NCBI GenBank assembly: GCA_030263635.1
Contig: SZPI01000001.1
Location: 5,889-69,888, forward strand
Length of the DNA: 64,000 nt
Direction of reading: 5' to 3'
Source of the DNA: Flexicrinis sp001567485
Lineage (GTDB): Bacteria > Chloroflexota > Anaerolineae > Aggregatilineales > Phototrophicaceae
Below the pieces are notes generated by a model. It ran no database searches. It was not told the origin of the DNA and was given only the letters and a program-made list of their open reading frames with translations. Shown piece by piece: positions 26,661 to 34,623 of the stretch (the stretch's first letter is position 1; each line of letters begins with the position of its first letter). A program made the position numbers and the translations under genes.

Positions 26661-26759
26661 GTGTCGCACGAATCCTGCCGCACCTACGCCTTTTATTACT
26701 TTACGGGCCACATAGGGGCAGGTTCGGCGTTGACCGCTGCGCGGAGGACGGCTCGCTAG
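26661..26759 (+). CDS. Candidate Tyr/Phe-rich leader peptide (attenuator)
   Basis: A 32-codon frame, GTG 26661 to TAG 26757-26759. It encodes VSHESCRTYAFYYFTGHI and a further 14 residues. Residues 9-14 (YAFYYF) give five aromatic codons in six (bases 26685-26702). It lies between a TTGACA promoter and a strong intrinsic terminator, directly upstream of chorismate mutase, DAHP synthase and prephenate dehydrogenase. That is the layout of classical ribosome-mediated attenuators such as pheA. A segment at 26737-26742 (CTGCGC) can pair with the terminator's left arm and overlaps the 3' part of this frame. The ribosome site (GGGAA) is weak. Translation and mechanism are inferred. Confidence 0.5.
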   Translation: MSHESCRTYAFYYFTGHIGAGSALTAARRTAR

Positions 26760-26783
26760 GAGCGAACGTACACCGGAATTGAA

Positions 26784-26817
26784 AGGCGCAGAGCACAACG
26801 CTCTGCGCCTTTTTTTG
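26784..26817 (+). terminator. Strong intrinsic terminator upstream of aroH
   Basis: A perfect 11-bp stem (AGGCGCAGAGC with its complement, loop ACAAC) is followed by seven T residues. It lies 44 bases before the aroH start. It could end the trp operon, act as the attenuator of the aro operon, or do both. Confidence 0.93.
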
Positions 26818-26861
26818 CGGGTTGGAGGGGAATAGGCGATGTCTTGCTGGAGGGGATTCCT

Positions 26862-27281
26862 ATGATGGTGCGGGGTGTGCGTGGCGCAACGACGGTAGCG
26901 GAGAATCGCGCAGACGCGATCGTGGATGCCGCGGCCGAACTGCTGGCGCAGATGATCGAAGTGAACGGGATCATCGAAGATGAAGTGGCGAGTGTGATCT
27001 TCACCTCTACACCGGATTTAGACGCGGGGTTCCCGGCGCCGGCGGGCCGCAAAGTCGGGTGGTCGCGGGTGGCGTTGCTCGGCATGCAGGAGTTGGCCGT
27101 GCCGGGAGGGATTGAACGGACGGTGCGGATTTTGATCCATTGGAATACCGACAAGGGACTTGATGACATTGTCCACGTGTATCTGCATGGCGCGCAGGGG
27201 CTGAGGCCCGACTTGGCACAGCGTCGGCAGATCCTGCAAGGCGAATCCGTAGGCAGAGATCGAGAAGGGGATCGATCATGA
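26862..27281 (+). CDS. aroH: Chorismate mutase, AroH type
   Basis: A 139-residue monofunctional chorismate mutase of the Bacillus AroH class. It has VRGVRGATTVAENRADAI at the start, then SVIFTSTPDLDAGFPA and IERTVRILIHWNT. It converts chorismate to prephenate and so opens the Phe/Tyr branch. ATG 26862 is chosen because GGAGGGG lies eight bases upstream; the frame's earlier codons have no support. It is the first gene after the terminator, and its stop overlaps the DAHP synthase start by four bases. Confidence 0.93.
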   Translation: MMVRGVRGATTVAENRADAIVDAAAELLAQMIEVNGIIEDEVASVIFTSTPDLDAGFPAPAGRKVGWSRVALLGMQELAVPGGIERTVRILIHWNTDKGLDDIVHVYLHGAQGLRPDLAQRRQILQGESVGRDREGDRS

Positions 27282-28291
27282 TCATCTTGATGGCGGGTGA
27301 GAGTACGACGGAGCATGTCGCGGCGGTCGCCGCACAGGTCGAGCAGGACGGATACACCTCGCATGTATGGTCAGGCCAACGGACGATTGTGGCGGTTGTG
27401 GGCCACAGCGCCACCCCGCTGACCCCCGCCGTCTACGAGCAGATGTCCGGTGTCGAGAAGGTCACGCCGACGCGCGTCCCCTATACGCTGGCGAGCCGCC
27501 AATTTCACACGGAGACCACGCAGTTCCCGTTGAATGGATGCAAGATCGGCGCGGACAAGGTGCTGGTGATCGCTGGGCCGTGTTCGGTTGAGGGGCGCGA
27601 GCAGATCATCGAAACGGCCTGCGCGGTAAAAGAGGCAGGGGCGACCGCGCTTCGCGGGGGCGCGTTCAAACCGCGCACATCACCCTACAGTTTTCAGGGC
27701 CACGGCGAGCGTGGCTTGCAATGGCTCGCGGAGGCCCGCGAAGTCACCGGCCTGCCGGTTGTCACCGAGGTGATGGATCCGCACTTGGTCGACATGGTCG
27801 GCCAGTATGCGGACGTGCTGCAAGTGGGGGCGCGCAACATGCAGAACTTCACGCTGCTCAACGCCGTCGGCCTCAGCCGTAAGCCGGTGCTGCTCAAGCG
27901 CGGGATGAGCAGCACCGTCGAAGATCTGCTCATGGCGGCGGAGTACGTGCTGGCCGGCGGCAATCATCAGGTGATGCTGTGTGAACGCGGTATTCGGACG
28001 TTCGAGACGGCCACGCGCAACACATTCGATCTGAACGCTATTCCGGTGCTCAAACAGCTCACGCATCTTCCGGTGATCGCCGATCCCAGCCACGCCGTCG
28101 GCAAGAGCGAGTATGTCGAACCGGTCGCGCGGGCAGCGGTCGCGGCGGGCGCCGATGGTCTGATCGTCGAGGTGCATCTCGACCCGCCCAACGCGATGTC
28201 AGATGGGCGCCAGAGCCTGACGGCTGCACAGTTCACCGCGATGATGCAGGCGGTGCGGCGGGTGGCGGCCGCGGTAGATCGGAGCGCATGA
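27278..28291 (+). CDS. aroF: DAHP synthase with N-terminal ferredoxin-like regulatory domain
   Basis: A 337-residue type I-beta DAHP synthase. Residues 1-70 form the ferredoxin-like domain seen in Thermotoga-type enzymes, where it gives feedback inhibition by Tyr and Phe. The TIM barrel has VIAGPCSVEGREQI (metal Cys), LRGGAFKPRTSPYSFQG, VTEVMDPHLVD, VGARNMQNFTLL, PVLLKRGM, CERGIRTFE and VIADPSHAVGK. It condenses PEP and erythrose 4-phosphate as the first shikimate step. Coupled to aroH by a 4-base overlap. Confidence 0.95.
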   Translation: MIILMAGESTTEHVAAVAAQVEQDGYTSHVWSGQRTIVAVVGHSATPLTPAVYEQMSGVEKVTPTRVPYTLASRQFHTETTQFPLNGCKIGADKVLVIAGPCSVEGREQIIETACAVKEAGATALRGGAFKPRTSPYSFQGHGERGLQWLAEAREVTGLPVVTEVMDPHLVDMVGQYADVLQVGARNMQNFTLLNAVGLSRKPVLLKRGMSSTVEDLLMAAEYVLAGGNHQVMLCERGIRTFETATRNTFDLNAIPVLKQLTHLPVIADPSHAVGKSEYVEPVARAAVAAGADGLIVEVHLDPPNAMSDGRQSLTAAQFTAMMQAVRRVAAAVDRSA

Positions 28292-28295
28292 CTCC

Positions 28296-29189
28296 ATGGG
28301 GTTTGCATCGAAACAGCTCACCGTTGTCGGGTTGGGCCTGATGGGCGCCTCGCTGGCGCTCGCGCTGCGTGGTTACGCCGATCAGATCGTCGGCGTGGAC
28401 ATGGATGCGTCGGCCCGGACATACGCTTTGGAGAACGGCATCACCGACCGCGTCACGGACGATCTGCGCGAAGGCGTGCGCGACTCGGACGTCGTGCTGA
28501 TGTGTGCGCCGGTGCGCGTGATCTCGCGGATCGTCGCCGGGCAAATCGGCGCGTACTTGCGCTCCAACACACTCCTCATGGACATCGGCAGCACCAAGCG
28601 CGACATCTGTGATGTGATGGGACGGCTTCCAATCGGGATTCAGGCCGTCGGCGGGCATCCGATGACGGGCAAGGAAGTCAGCGGTATTGAGAACGCCGAT
28701 GCGACGCTCTATGTGAACCGCCCGTGGGTGCTGTGCCCGACACGCCGCACCACACCCGCGGCGCGCATCCGGGCGCTCGCGCTGCTTGAGGCGGTGGGCG
28801 CCATCGCGATCGAGATGGACGCCGACCGGCACGACAAGGTCGTCGCGGCGATCAGCCACCTGCCGTATTTGTTAAGCGTGTCGCTCGTGGCGACCGTGGC
28901 GAACGCCGCCGGCAAGACGCCCGAAGTGTGGGATTTGGCGGCTGGCGGCTTTCGCGACACGTCGCGGCTGGCTGGCAGCGACATCCGCATGATGAGCGAT
29001 ATTCTGAGCACCAACCGGCAGGCAGTCGCTACGCTTTTGGCGATGTTTCGCGTGCAGTTGGGGCTGTTGGAAACCATGTTGATCGCGCAGGATGAAGAGC
29101 AGCTTACCGAGGCCCTGACCCCGCTGCGCAAGACGCGGATGGAGTGGTCGGCACAATACGAGAAGAGGACGCATGGCACGCGCAGATAA
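28296..29189 (+). CDS. tyrA: Prephenate dehydrogenase
   Basis: A 297-residue NAD(P)-dependent dehydrogenase. The dinucleotide-binding loop is VVGLGLMGASLALAL. Further motifs are DVVLMCAPV, DIGSTKRDIC, GGHPMTGKEVSGIENA, the substrate-binding AISHLPYLLSVSL with its conserved His, and AAGGFRDTSRLAGSD. There is no ACT domain at the C terminus. It makes 4-hydroxyphenylpyruvate (or arogenate-derived Tyr). It starts five bases after aroF and overlaps aroA by 17 bases. Confidence 0.93.
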   Translation: MGFASKQLTVVGLGLMGASLALALRGYADQIVGVDMDASARTYALENGITDRVTDDLREGVRDSDVVLMCAPVRVISRIVAGQIGAYLRSNTLLMDIGSTKRDICDVMGRLPIGIQAVGGHPMTGKEVSGIENADATLYVNRPWVLCPTRRTTPAARIRALALLEAVGAIAIEMDADRHDKVVAAISHLPYLLSVSLVATVANAAGKTPEVWDLAAGGFRDTSRLAGSDIRMMSDILSTNRQAVATLLAMFRVQLGLLETMLIAQDEEQLTEALTPLRKTRMEWSAQYEKRTHGTRR

Positions 29190-30495
29190 ACAGTGGGCCG
29201 TACGGCCGTCGCCCGCGCTGGCCGGGATGACGACCGTTCCCGGAGACAAGTCGCTGAGTCATCGCGCGGTGTTGTTTGGCGCGCTGGCCGGTGGGACAAG
29301 CACCGTGCGCGGGTGGCTTGCCGCCGGAGATACCGAGGCGTCGCTGGCGACGATTCAAGCGTTGGGCGTGCGCGTGAAACGGCATGACCTCAACACGCTG
29401 ACGATCCACGGCGGAGCGCTGCAGCCGCCGGGTGCGCCGCTTAACCTTGTCAACGCCGGCACCGGTATCCGGCTTCTGGCCGGTATCATGGTGGGTCAAT
29501 CGTTCGCCAGTGTGCTTGACGGCAGTGAACAGCTCCGCCGCCGGCCGATGAAACGCATCATCGAACCGCTTGGCCGGATGGGTGCGAAGATCGCATCCAA
29601 CGATGGGCGCGCTCCGCTGAGCATCGAACCTGCGCCGCTGCATGGCATCCATTACGATATGCCGATGGCGTCGGCGCAGGTCAAGAGCGCGGTGCTTCTC
29701 GCCGGCTTGTTCGCCGAGGGCGAGACGGTGCTGACTCAGCCGGGGCCGGCGCGTGATCACACCGAGCGCATGCTGACGGCGATGGGGGCCAACCTGTCCG
29801 TGGACGGCATGACATCGACAATTCGGCGTGGCGCTTCGCTTCGCCCGTTCGACATGACCGTGCCGGGCGATGCGTCCAGCGCGGCGTTCCCGATTGTCGC
29901 CGCGGCGGTTATCCCCGGCAGTGACATCACGCTGACCGGCGTCAACCTGAACGATACGCGCACCGGGATTATCGACGTGCTGCGCGAGATGGGAGCCGAC
30001 TTCGTCGTGACCGAAACCGGCCTTGAGGCTGGCGAGCCGGTCGGCACGGTGCGCGTGCGGTACGCGCCGCTGCGCGCAATCGATGTGGGCGGCGAGGTGG
30101 TCGTGCGGATGATCGATGAATTCCCGGTCTTTATGATCGCCGCGTTGTGCGCCGAAGGCACGACGACCGTGCGCGATGCCCAGGAACTGCGTGTCAAAGA
30201 GACCGACCGGATCGCGGTGATGGCGGCCGAGCTTCGCAAATTCGGCGCGCAGATCACCGAGACGGACGACGGCTTTTCGATCACAGGGCCGCAGCAGCTG
30301 CACGGCGCGACGGTCGACTCGCACGACGATCATCGAATCGCCATGAGCTGCGCTGTCGCTGGGCTGGTCGCCAGTGGAGAGACGATTGTGCTGGACGCGG
30401 GATGCGCCGCCGATTCGTTCCCCGGCTTTGCGGCGATCATGTCGGCGTTGGGCGCTCCAATCGTCGAGTCGGCGGGAGGCGCACATGCCCACTAA
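29173..30495 (+). CDS. aroA: 3-Phosphoshikimate 1-carboxyvinyltransferase (EPSP synthase)
   Basis: A 440-residue enzyme with the two inverted alpha/beta domains. Motifs are VPGDKSLSHRAVLFGALAGG, LVNAGTGIRLLAGIM, SAQVKSAVLLAGLFAEGET, PGDASSAAFPIVAAAVIPG, RVKETDRIAVMAAEL and DHRIAMSCAVAGL. It joins shikimate 3-phosphate and PEP. The loop reads NAGTGIRLL, where class I enzymes have NAGTAMR. That pattern is typical of class II-like AroA proteins. Overlaps the neighbouring genes on both sides. Confidence 0.95.
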   Translation: MARADKQWAVRPSPALAGMTTVPGDKSLSHRAVLFGALAGGTSTVRGWLAAGDTEASLATIQALGVRVKRHDLNTLTIHGGALQPPGAPLNLVNAGTGIRLLAGIMVGQSFASVLDGSEQLRRRPMKRIIEPLGRMGAKIASNDGRAPLSIEPAPLHGIHYDMPMASAQVKSAVLLAGLFAEGETVLTQPGPARDHTERMLTAMGANLSVDGMTSTIRRGASLRPFDMTVPGDASSAAFPIVAAAVIPGSDITLTGVNLNDTRTGIIDVLREMGADFVVTETGLEAGEPVGTVRVRYAPLRAIDVGGEVVVRMIDEFPVFMIAALCAEGTTTVRDAQELRVKETDRIAVMAAELRKFGAQITETDDGFSITGPQQLHGATVDSHDDHRIAMSCAVAGLVASGETIVLDAGCAADSFPGFAAIMSALGAPIVESAGGAHAH

Positions 30496-31348
30496 AGTCG
30501 GGATCATCGGCTGGCCGCTGACCACGACGCTCAGCCCCGCGATGCACAACGCCGCCTTCGACGCGTTGGGCATGGACTGGTATTACGACGCGATGGCGAT
30601 CCCGCCTGACATCGTGCGCGAAGGGATCCTTGAGCCGCAGCGTCACGGCTATGTGGGGCTGAACGTGACGATCCCACACAAAGAAGAAGCGATGAAGTAC
30701 GTGACACCCGACGATGTGGCGCGTGCCGTCGGGGCTGTCAACACCATCGACCTGCTGGAAATGATCGGAACCAATACCGATCTGGCGGGATTCATGGCTG
30801 ATCTGGCAGCGCACGGCGTTGACGTTTCGGGCAAGCGCGTCATCGTGTTGGGGGCGGGAGGGGCAGCGCGGGCAGCGGTGGTCGGCTTATGCGGCGCGGG
30901 CGCGGACGTGCGCGTGGCGAGCCGCAGCCTAGACAAAGCGCGTACGATGGTCGCCAACCTCGCTTTGAGCAACATCCGGCTAACGGCGCGTGCGGTGGCA
31001 TTGACCGAACTCGCCGGGCCGGCTGATATGATCGTCAACTGCACGCCGGTGGGTATGCTGCCGGAGGTCGGCGCGACACCGTGGCCGGACACCGTGCCGT
31101 TCCCCGATGGAGTCGTCGTTTACGATATGATCTACAAGCCGGCCCGCACGCGCTTGATGCAGCAAGCCGAGATGCACGATGGGCGCGCAGTCGGTGGGTT
31201 GGGCATGTTGGTGTATCAAGGCGCTGCGGCATTCGAGCGTTGGACTGGGGTCGCCGCGCCGGTCGATGTGATGTTCGATGCGGTGCGCGCGCAGTTGGGA
31301 TTGAACGATGCGAACGGCGCCGCGAATGACGAGGACACGCGCCGATGA
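30485..31348 (+). CDS. aroE: Shikimate 5-dehydrogenase
   Basis: A 287-residue NADP-dependent enzyme. It has IIGWPLTTTLSPAMHNAAF, GLNVTIPHKEEAM (catalytic Lys), AVNTID, GTNTDLAGF (catalytic Asp), the cofactor loop VLGAGGAARAAV, VNCTPVGM, VYDMIYKPARTRL and GLGMLVYQGAAAFE. ATG 30485 gives the standard N terminus; the longer frame from 30374 lies inside aroA. It overlaps aroA by 11 bases and aroC by four. Confidence 0.95.
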   Translation: MPTKVGIIGWPLTTTLSPAMHNAAFDALGMDWYYDAMAIPPDIVREGILEPQRHGYVGLNVTIPHKEEAMKYVTPDDVARAVGAVNTIDLLEMIGTNTDLAGFMADLAAHGVDVSGKRVIVLGAGGAARAAVVGLCGAGADVRVASRSLDKARTMVANLALSNIRLTARAVALTELAGPADMIVNCTPVGMLPEVGATPWPDTVPFPDGVVVYDMIYKPARTRLMQQAEMHDGRAVGGLGMLVYQGAAAFERWTGVAAPVDVMFDAVRAQLGLNDANGAANDEDTRR

Positions 31349-32523
31349 GCGTACTCCGCTTTTTGACCGCCGGGGAAAGCCACGGCCCGATGCTGACCGC
31401 CATTCTTGATGGGATGCCCGCCGGCCTGCCGTTGACCAGTGATGCTATCGACGTGCAGCTTGCGCGCCGCCAGCAGGGATATGGCAGCGGCGGCCGTATG
31501 CAGATCGAGAAGGATCACGCGCGGATCACGGCGGGGGTGATGGCCGGACACACGACGGGCGCGCCGATTGGCCTGCTGGTCGAGAACCGCGACTTCAAGA
31601 ACTGGAAGGAAAAAGATATTGAGCCGATGACTATCCCGCGCCCCGGCCACGCCGACCTGACTGGCGCGGTGAAGTACGGCTATCGCGATCTGCGGCTTGC
31701 GCTGGAACGCGCGAGCGCGCGTGAGACGACTATGCGTGTCGCTGTCGGCGCGATTTGCCGTCAGCTGCTGGCGCAGTTCGGCGTCGTGATCGGCGGCTAT
31801 GTCACACAGATCGGTGGTGTGCGCGCCGAAATTCCGGGCGATCTGGCGTATGCAGACCGCTTCCGGTTGGCCGAGGAGTCGGACGTGCGCTGCCCGTTGA
31901 GCGACGCCTCGGAGCAGATGCGCGAGGCGATCCGGCAGGCGAAGATCGCCAAGGATACGCTCGGCGGCGTCATGGAGATTGTCGCGCTTGGCGTCCCGCC
32001 GGGGCTTGGGTCGCATGTGCAGCACGACCGCAAGCTGGACGGACGGATCGTCGGCGCTATGACGAGCATCCACGCGATGAAAGGCGCCGAGATCGGTGAC
32101 GCATTCGCGCAGGCGGGGATACCGGGGACGCGCGCGCATGATGCCATCGACACGCTGGACGGTAAGCTCGTGCGGCGGACGAACCGGGCTGGCGGCCTTG
32201 AAGGGGGTATCACGACCGGCGAGCCGATCATCGTGCGCGCAGCGATGAAGCCGATCGCGACAGTGCTGGCCGGCTTCGACTCCGTCGACTTGGCGACAGG
32301 CGAAGCGACCCCCACGAAGTACGAGCGCAGCGACTTTTGCGCGCTGCCGCGTGCCGTCCCCATCGGCGAGGCGATGCTCTCGATTGTGCTGGCGGATGCG
32401 CTGCTCGAAAAGCTCGGCGGCGACAGTATCGAAGAGATGCGCCCGCGCTTTGACCGCTTGCGGCGCAGCCACGTCGACGATTTGCCGATGAACGACAGGT
32501 CGTGGCGTTTCGGTTATGAGTAA
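31345..32523 (+). CDS. aroC: Chorismate synthase
   Basis: A 392-residue FMN-dependent enzyme that converts EPSP to chorismate. Motifs are FLTAGESHGPMLTAILDGMPAG, RRQQGYGSGGRMQIEKD, TGAPIGLLVENRD, RPGHADLTGAVKYG, RDLRLALERASARETTMRVA and GGLEGGITTGEPI. Full length. The start overlaps aroE by four bases; the stop overlaps aroK by eight. Confidence 0.96.
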   Translation: MSVLRFLTAGESHGPMLTAILDGMPAGLPLTSDAIDVQLARRQQGYGSGGRMQIEKDHARITAGVMAGHTTGAPIGLLVENRDFKNWKEKDIEPMTIPRPGHADLTGAVKYGYRDLRLALERASARETTMRVAVGAICRQLLAQFGVVIGGYVTQIGGVRAEIPGDLAYADRFRLAEESDVRCPLSDASEQMREAIRQAKIAKDTLGGVMEIVALGVPPGLGSHVQHDRKLDGRIVGAMTSIHAMKGAEIGDAFAQAGIPGTRAHDAIDTLDGKLVRRTNRAGGLEGGITTGEPIIVRAAMKPIATVLAGFDSVDLATGEATPTKYERSDFCALPRAVPIGEAMLSIVLADALLEKLGGDSIEEMRPRFDRLRRSHVDDLPMNDRSWRFGYE

Positions 32524-33013
32524 GCCGGCGAATATCGTATTGACCGGGTTTATGGGGACGGGCAAGTCGACCGTTGGGCGGCTCGTCGCTGGCCGGCTAA
32601 AACTCCCGTTCATCGACACGGACGCGTTGATCGAGGCGCGCACCGGCCGCACGATCCCGGCGATCTTCGCTGAGGACGGCGAGTCGGCATTTCGCGCCAT
32701 GGAGCGCGACGTGTGCGCCGAGCTTGCTGACCAGCGCGGCCTCGTGATCGCGACCGGCGGCGGCACGTTGATCGACCCGCGTAACTGCGCGGTTCTAGCG
32801 CCGAACGCCATGATCGTGTGTCTGTGGGCATCGCCCGAAGCCATCGAGTCGCGGCTTTCCCATACGGGTCACCGGCCGCTGGCGGCGACATGGCGCGGCC
32901 TGCTCGAACAGCGGACGCCGATCTATCGCCAGCTTCCGTATCACGTTGACACGACGGGGCGCGCGCCCCACGACACCGCACAGGAGGTCATCGCGCTGTG
33001 GCAGGCATCCTGA
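32516..33013 (+). CDS. aroK: Shikimate kinase
   Basis: A 165-residue P-loop kinase. Walker A is GFMGTGKSTVG. The shikimate-binding DTDALIEARTGRTI, FRAMERDV and GGGTLIDPRN motifs and the lid GHRPLAATW are present. It phosphorylates shikimate at O3. The start overlaps aroC, and the stop overlaps aroB by 16 bases. Confidence 0.94.
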   Translation: MSKPANIVLTGFMGTGKSTVGRLVAGRLKLPFIDTDALIEARTGRTIPAIFAEDGESAFRAMERDVCAELADQRGLVIATGGGTLIDPRNCAVLAPNAMIVCLWASPEAIESRLSHTGHRPLAATWRGLLEQRTPIYRQLPYHVDTTGRAPHDTAQEVIALWQAS

Positions 33014-34032
33014 CCGTTCATTCACCGGAGGGCGAGTATCGACTCGTGATCGAGCGTGGAGTGGCCCGGCGTGTTTTCGGGTTTAGCGCGCATCCACGCG
33101 TCGCCGTCACGACCAATACCACGATCGCGCCGCTGCACGCGCAAACGATCCTCGATGCGCTTCCCACTGGCCGTCTGGTGACGATGCCCGACGGCGAGCA
33201 GTACAAGACGCTCGCCACAGTCGAAGCGTTGTATCACGATTACGTGCGCACAGGCTTGGATCGGCACGGCGCGGTGCTGGCGTTGGGGGGCGGTGTGGTC
33301 GGGGATACGGCCGGCTTCGCGGCAGCTACGTACTATCGCGGCGTCGACTTGATCCAGATGCCCACGTCGCTGCTGGCGATGGTCGATAGCAGCGTCGGCG
33401 GCAAGGTGGGCGTCGATCTGGCCGAAGGCAAGAACCTCGTCGGCGCGTTCAAGCAGCCCGCCGTGGTGCTGATCGACCCCGACTTCCTCGTTACGCTGCC
33501 GGAGGTCGAGTGGCGATGCGGCATGGCGGAGATCATCAAGGCCGGCCTGATCGGCGACGCGGCGATCCTTGATCCGTCGCTGTGGTCGCCGACGCGCGCC
33601 GAGGACGTGATCCGGCGTGCGGTGCAGGTCAAAGTCGGGATCGTCGAAGCTGACCCGTTCGAAAAAGGCGTGCGCGCGCATCTCAACCTCGGCCACACGT
33701 TTGCGCATGCGTTGGAAACGGTCACGGAATATCAGTGGCGGCATGGCGAAGCGGTCGGGCTTGGGTTGATTGCCGCGGCGCACCTGTCCGCCGTCATGGG
33801 GCTGTGTGACGCGGCGCTCCCTGAGCAGGTCGGAGCGTGGGTGCGGCAGGTTGGGCTTCCGACCCGCTTGGGCGACGTGTCCGCCGACGCGCTGTGGGAT
33901 GCGATGGCGACCGATAAGAAGTGGCGTGCAGGCCGGTCGCGGTTTGTGCTGATACACGGCCCGCAGCATGTTACAGTAGTTGAGGACGTGCCGCGCAGCG
34001 CCGTAATCGAGGCGTTGGATAAAGTGAGATAA
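32998..34032 (+). CDS. aroB: 3-Dehydroquinate synthase
   Basis: A 344-residue NAD- and metal-dependent enzyme. It has MPDGEQYKTLATVEALYH, LALGGGVVGDTAGFAAATYYRG, QMPTSLLAMVDSSVGGKVGVD, AEGKNLVGAFKQP, ECRC-type WRCGMAEIIKAGLI, and the metal histidines in LNLGHTFAHALE and WRHGEAVGLGL. The start is a GTG at 32998 inside the aroK end. It closes DAHP into 3-dehydroquinate. Confidence 0.95.
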   Translation: MAGILTVHSPEGEYRLVIERGVARRVFGFSAHPRVAVTTNTTIAPLHAQTILDALPTGRLVTMPDGEQYKTLATVEALYHDYVRTGLDRHGAVLALGGGVVGDTAGFAAATYYRGVDLIQMPTSLLAMVDSSVGGKVGVDLAEGKNLVGAFKQPAVVLIDPDFLVTLPEVEWRCGMAEIIKAGLIGDAAILDPSLWSPTRAEDVIRRAVQVKVGIVEADPFEKGVRAHLNLGHTFAHALETVTEYQWRHGEAVGLGLIAAAHLSAVMGLCDAALPEQVGAWVRQVGLPTRLGDVSADALWDAMATDKKWRAGRSRFVLIHGPQHVTVVEDVPRSAVIEALDKVR

Positions 34033-34036
34033 CGCC

Positions 34037-34501
34037 ATGAGCCGCAAGATCTTGATCCTAAACGGCCCTAACCTGAACCTGCTCGGCGTGCGTGAGCCGT
34101 CGGTCTACGGCACGACCACGCTCATTGACATCGAACGTGCGTGTGGAGAAGTGGCGGCGCGCTACGGGGCCACCGTCGAGTCGAGGCAATCGAACCATGA
34201 AGGCGCGCTGGTGGACGCGTTTCATGATGCGCGGACATGGGCCGCGGGCGTCGTCATCAATGCGGGGGCGTACACCCATACGTCGATTGCTCTACGCGAC
34301 GCCATCAGCGCCGTTCAGCTTCCGACCGTCGAAGTGCATCTCTCGAACATCCACGCGCGGGAAGCGTTCCGGCATACGTCGATGATCGCGGCGGTGTGCA
34401 TCGGGCAGATCGCCGGCTTTGGCTGGCGCAGCTACACGCTGGGTGTGCAGGCGCTGCTGGATCATCTGGAGATTCCGCTGCTGGTAGCGCCGGACGAATA
34501 A
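34037..34501 (+). CDS. aroQ: 3-Dehydroquinate dehydratase, type II
   Basis: A 154-residue type II dehydroquinase. It has ILILNGPNLNLLGVREPSVYG (catalytic Arg/Tyr loop), ESRQSNHEGALVDAFHDA, VINAGAYTHTSIALRDAI, VEVHLSNIHAREAFRHTS and GFGWRSYTLGVQALL. It forms 3-dehydroshikimate. It is the last gene of the aromatic operon and starts five bases after aroB. Confidence 0.96.
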   Translation: MSRKILILNGPNLNLLGVREPSVYGTTTLIDIERACGEVAARYGATVESRQSNHEGALVDAFHDARTWAAGVVINAGAYTHTSIALRDAISAVQLPTVEVHLSNIHAREAFRHTSMIAAVCIGQIAGFGWRSYTLGVQALLDHLEIPLLVAPDE

Positions 34502-34623
34502 GCGTTCTTTGGTGATAATGGACAACGTGTTGACGGGTTTGGTCGGACAAGTGAACCGTTGGCGCGGTGATAGGGCACAGCTAATCTCGTTATGATCTTC
34601 GAACCAGTTAAGGCGAATTAGTG

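Noticed and set aside
31216..32844. A 542-residue minus-strand frame
   Set aside because: Antisense to aroC and flanks; Arg/His/Ala-rich shadow typical of high-GC coding DNA.
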